12,918 bases of DNA from Clostridium_AM sp964554365 (lineage in GTDB: Bacteria > Bacillota > Clostridia > Clostridiales > Clostridiaceae). The DNA is taken from contig CAZKOJ010000135.1 of assembly GCA_964554365.1 (NCBI GenBank), positions 1-12,918 on the forward strand. The letters are read 5' to 3'. The position numbers and the translations under genes were made by a program. Each line of letters starts with the position of its first letter. The first letter of the stretch is position 1. Positions 12,292-12,918 of this stretch are shown one piece after another. The notes under the pieces were generated by a model that was given only the letters and a program-made list of their open reading frames with translations, ran no database searches and was not told where the DNA came from.

Positions 12292-12577
12292 AAAATGCTG
12301 TGAAAGAAAGAGTAGTAGATGAAAGTGCCAAAAGAGAATCGGAGTTGGTGGAAACCGATGGTAAAATAATTTATGAACATGGATCTAGAGCAGGTTATCT
12401 GAAAATTATAGTAAGATAGCACGGAAGCAACCGTTATAATGCAGAGTAATAAAAGCGTTATTAGCTAGAGTTACTTAATGAGGTTTTTATCGTGAGATAA
12501 AAACAAAATAGAGTGGTAAAGTGTTAAATATGCCTCTATATGAAGTTATTTCTTCATATAGAGGTTTTTTGTGTTTT
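12292..12577 (+). ncRNA. T-box leader (methionine type) upstream of metG
   Basis: T-box leaders bind uncharged tRNA and allow read-through when the amino acid is scarce. Stem I closes with TGCT (12296-12299) against AGCA (12389-12392) and contains AGTAGTAG and the AGAGAATCGG...ACCGATGG hairpin (12332-12361) typical of stem I. The specifier loop carries ATG at 12373-12375, with a second ATG at 12379-12381; both are Met, agreeing with the gene. In the T-box, ATAGAG (12508-12513) can pair with CTCTAT (12534-12539) to form the antiterminator, with TGGT (12514-12517) free to bind the ACCA end of tRNA-Met. The T-box is shortened from the classic AGGGTGGTACCGCG, with AGAGTGGTAAAG in its place. Transcription would continue only when uncharged tRNA-Met stabilises the antiterminator. 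Confidence 0.92.
12533..12577 (+). terminator. T-box conditional terminator
   Basis: CCTCTATATGAAG (12533-12545) and CTTCATATAGAGG (12552-12564) form a perfect 13-bp stem with loop TTATTT, followed by TTTTTTGTGTTTT. Its 5' arm includes the CTCTAT needed by the antiterminator, so the two structures are mutually exclusive. Confidence 0.93.
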
Positions 12578-12639
12578 TAATATATAGCATTAGGATAGCA
12601 AAAACATTAATATATAAATTTTCAAGGAGGAATAAAAAA

Positions 12640-12918
12640 ATGTGCAAAAAAACATATTATATTACTACACCTATTTATTATCCATCAGCGAAACTTCATA
12701 TAGGAAATACCTATACAACCATTGCAGCTGATGCATTGGCAAGATTTAAAAGGCTTACAGGGTATGATGTAATGTTTTTAACAGGAACAGATGAACATGG
12801 ACAGAAAATTCAAAGATTAGCAGAAGCTAAGGGCGTTAAGCCAAAGGAATATGTTGATGAAATAGTAGCAGGAATAAAGGATCTTTGGGATATAATGAAT
12901 GTAAAATATGATAAATTT
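12640..12918 (+). CDS. metG: Methionyl-tRNA synthetase, N-terminal 93 residues (3' end beyond right edge)
   Basis: The enzyme charges tRNA-Met with methionine using ATP. The visible part is the start of a class I catalytic Rossmann domain: YYITTPIYYPSAKLHIGNTYTTIAADALARF (about 6-36) holds the HIGH-type motif as HIGN (20-23), and GYDVMFLTGTDEHGQKIQ (41-58) is the highly conserved MetRS block, with DEHGQKI typical of the family. The KMSKS loop and any zinc knuckle lie beyond the window. The SD AAGGAGG (12624-12630) precedes the ATG at 9 nt. It is controlled by the methionine T-box directly upstream, which strongly supports the call. Confidence 0.97.
   Translation, partial: MCKKTYYITTPIYYPSAKLHIGNTYTTIAADALARFKRLTGYDVMFLTGTDEHGQKIQRLAEAKGVKPKEYVDEIVAGIKDLWDIMNVKYDKF

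Noticed and set aside
12149..12331. Minus-strand 60-codon frame running into the T-box promoter
   Set aside because: It overlaps the hypothetical gene and the metG promoter; its Phe/Leu/Tyr bias is that of a complement frame.
1..12918. CRISPR array, transposon ends, prophage attachment sites, tRNA or rRNA genes
   Set aside because: No regularly spaced repeats, no transposase or integrase, and no cloverleaf or rRNA-like sequence was seen by eye on either strand.

Overview
The window is very AT-rich DNA with strong Shine-Dalgarno (SD) sequences, TTG and GTG starts, spore maturation genes, a T-box leader and short U-tailed terminators. Together these point to an endospore-forming, low-GC Firmicute, most likely a Clostridium sensu lato chromosome. 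I see no transposase, phage gene, plasmid gene, tRNA, rRNA or CRISPR array. It reads as ordinary core chromosome with several informative intergenic regions.

Layout. (1) 1-980, minus strand: a two-gene operon of a serine-rich membrane or secreted protein followed by a PspA/IM30-type envelope-stress protein that runs off the left edge. (2) 981-2225: a non-coding stretch, a DUF1836 gene with a long leader, then an untranslated tail with a hairpin and a terminator. (3) 2304-3145, minus strand: ispF (isoprenoid synthesis) and, upstream of it, a small basic protein with its own promoter and terminator. (4) 3146-3868: a gene-free region with a long-stem inverted repeat and a striking cluster of six perfect DnaA boxes plus near matches. 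(5) 3869-5580: a membrane-anchored polysaccharide deacetylase and a convergent rluF-type 23S rRNA pseudouridine synthase sharing a bidirectional terminator. (6) 5774-7372: a secreted glucosaminidase-type cell-wall hydrolase with a strong promoter and terminator. (7) 7385-7896, minus strand: a pair of small genes, a cysteine-rich zinc-ribbon-like protein and a coiled-coil protein. (8) 8043-9208: spmA-spmB, then a hairpin shared with a convergent MATE efflux gene (9224-10567). (9) 10925-12225: a type 4 uracil-DNA glycosylase followed by two overlapping membrane ORFs joined at a perfect A AAA AAA slippery heptamer. (10) 12257-12918: a complete methionine-type T-box leader with promoter, specifier, antiterminator and terminator, and the start of metG, cut by the right edge.

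Themes. Several genes act at the cell envelope: pspA and its partner, the deacetylase, the glucosaminidase and the MATE transporter. Others are housekeeping: ispF, rluF, udg, metG. The items most worth a second look are the DnaA-box cluster far from any dnaA gene, the candidate -1 frameshift site near 11779, and the unusual start region of the serine-rich gene, where the only legal start codon lies inside an extended SD sequence. I found no clear candidate for a wholly new multi-gene system.
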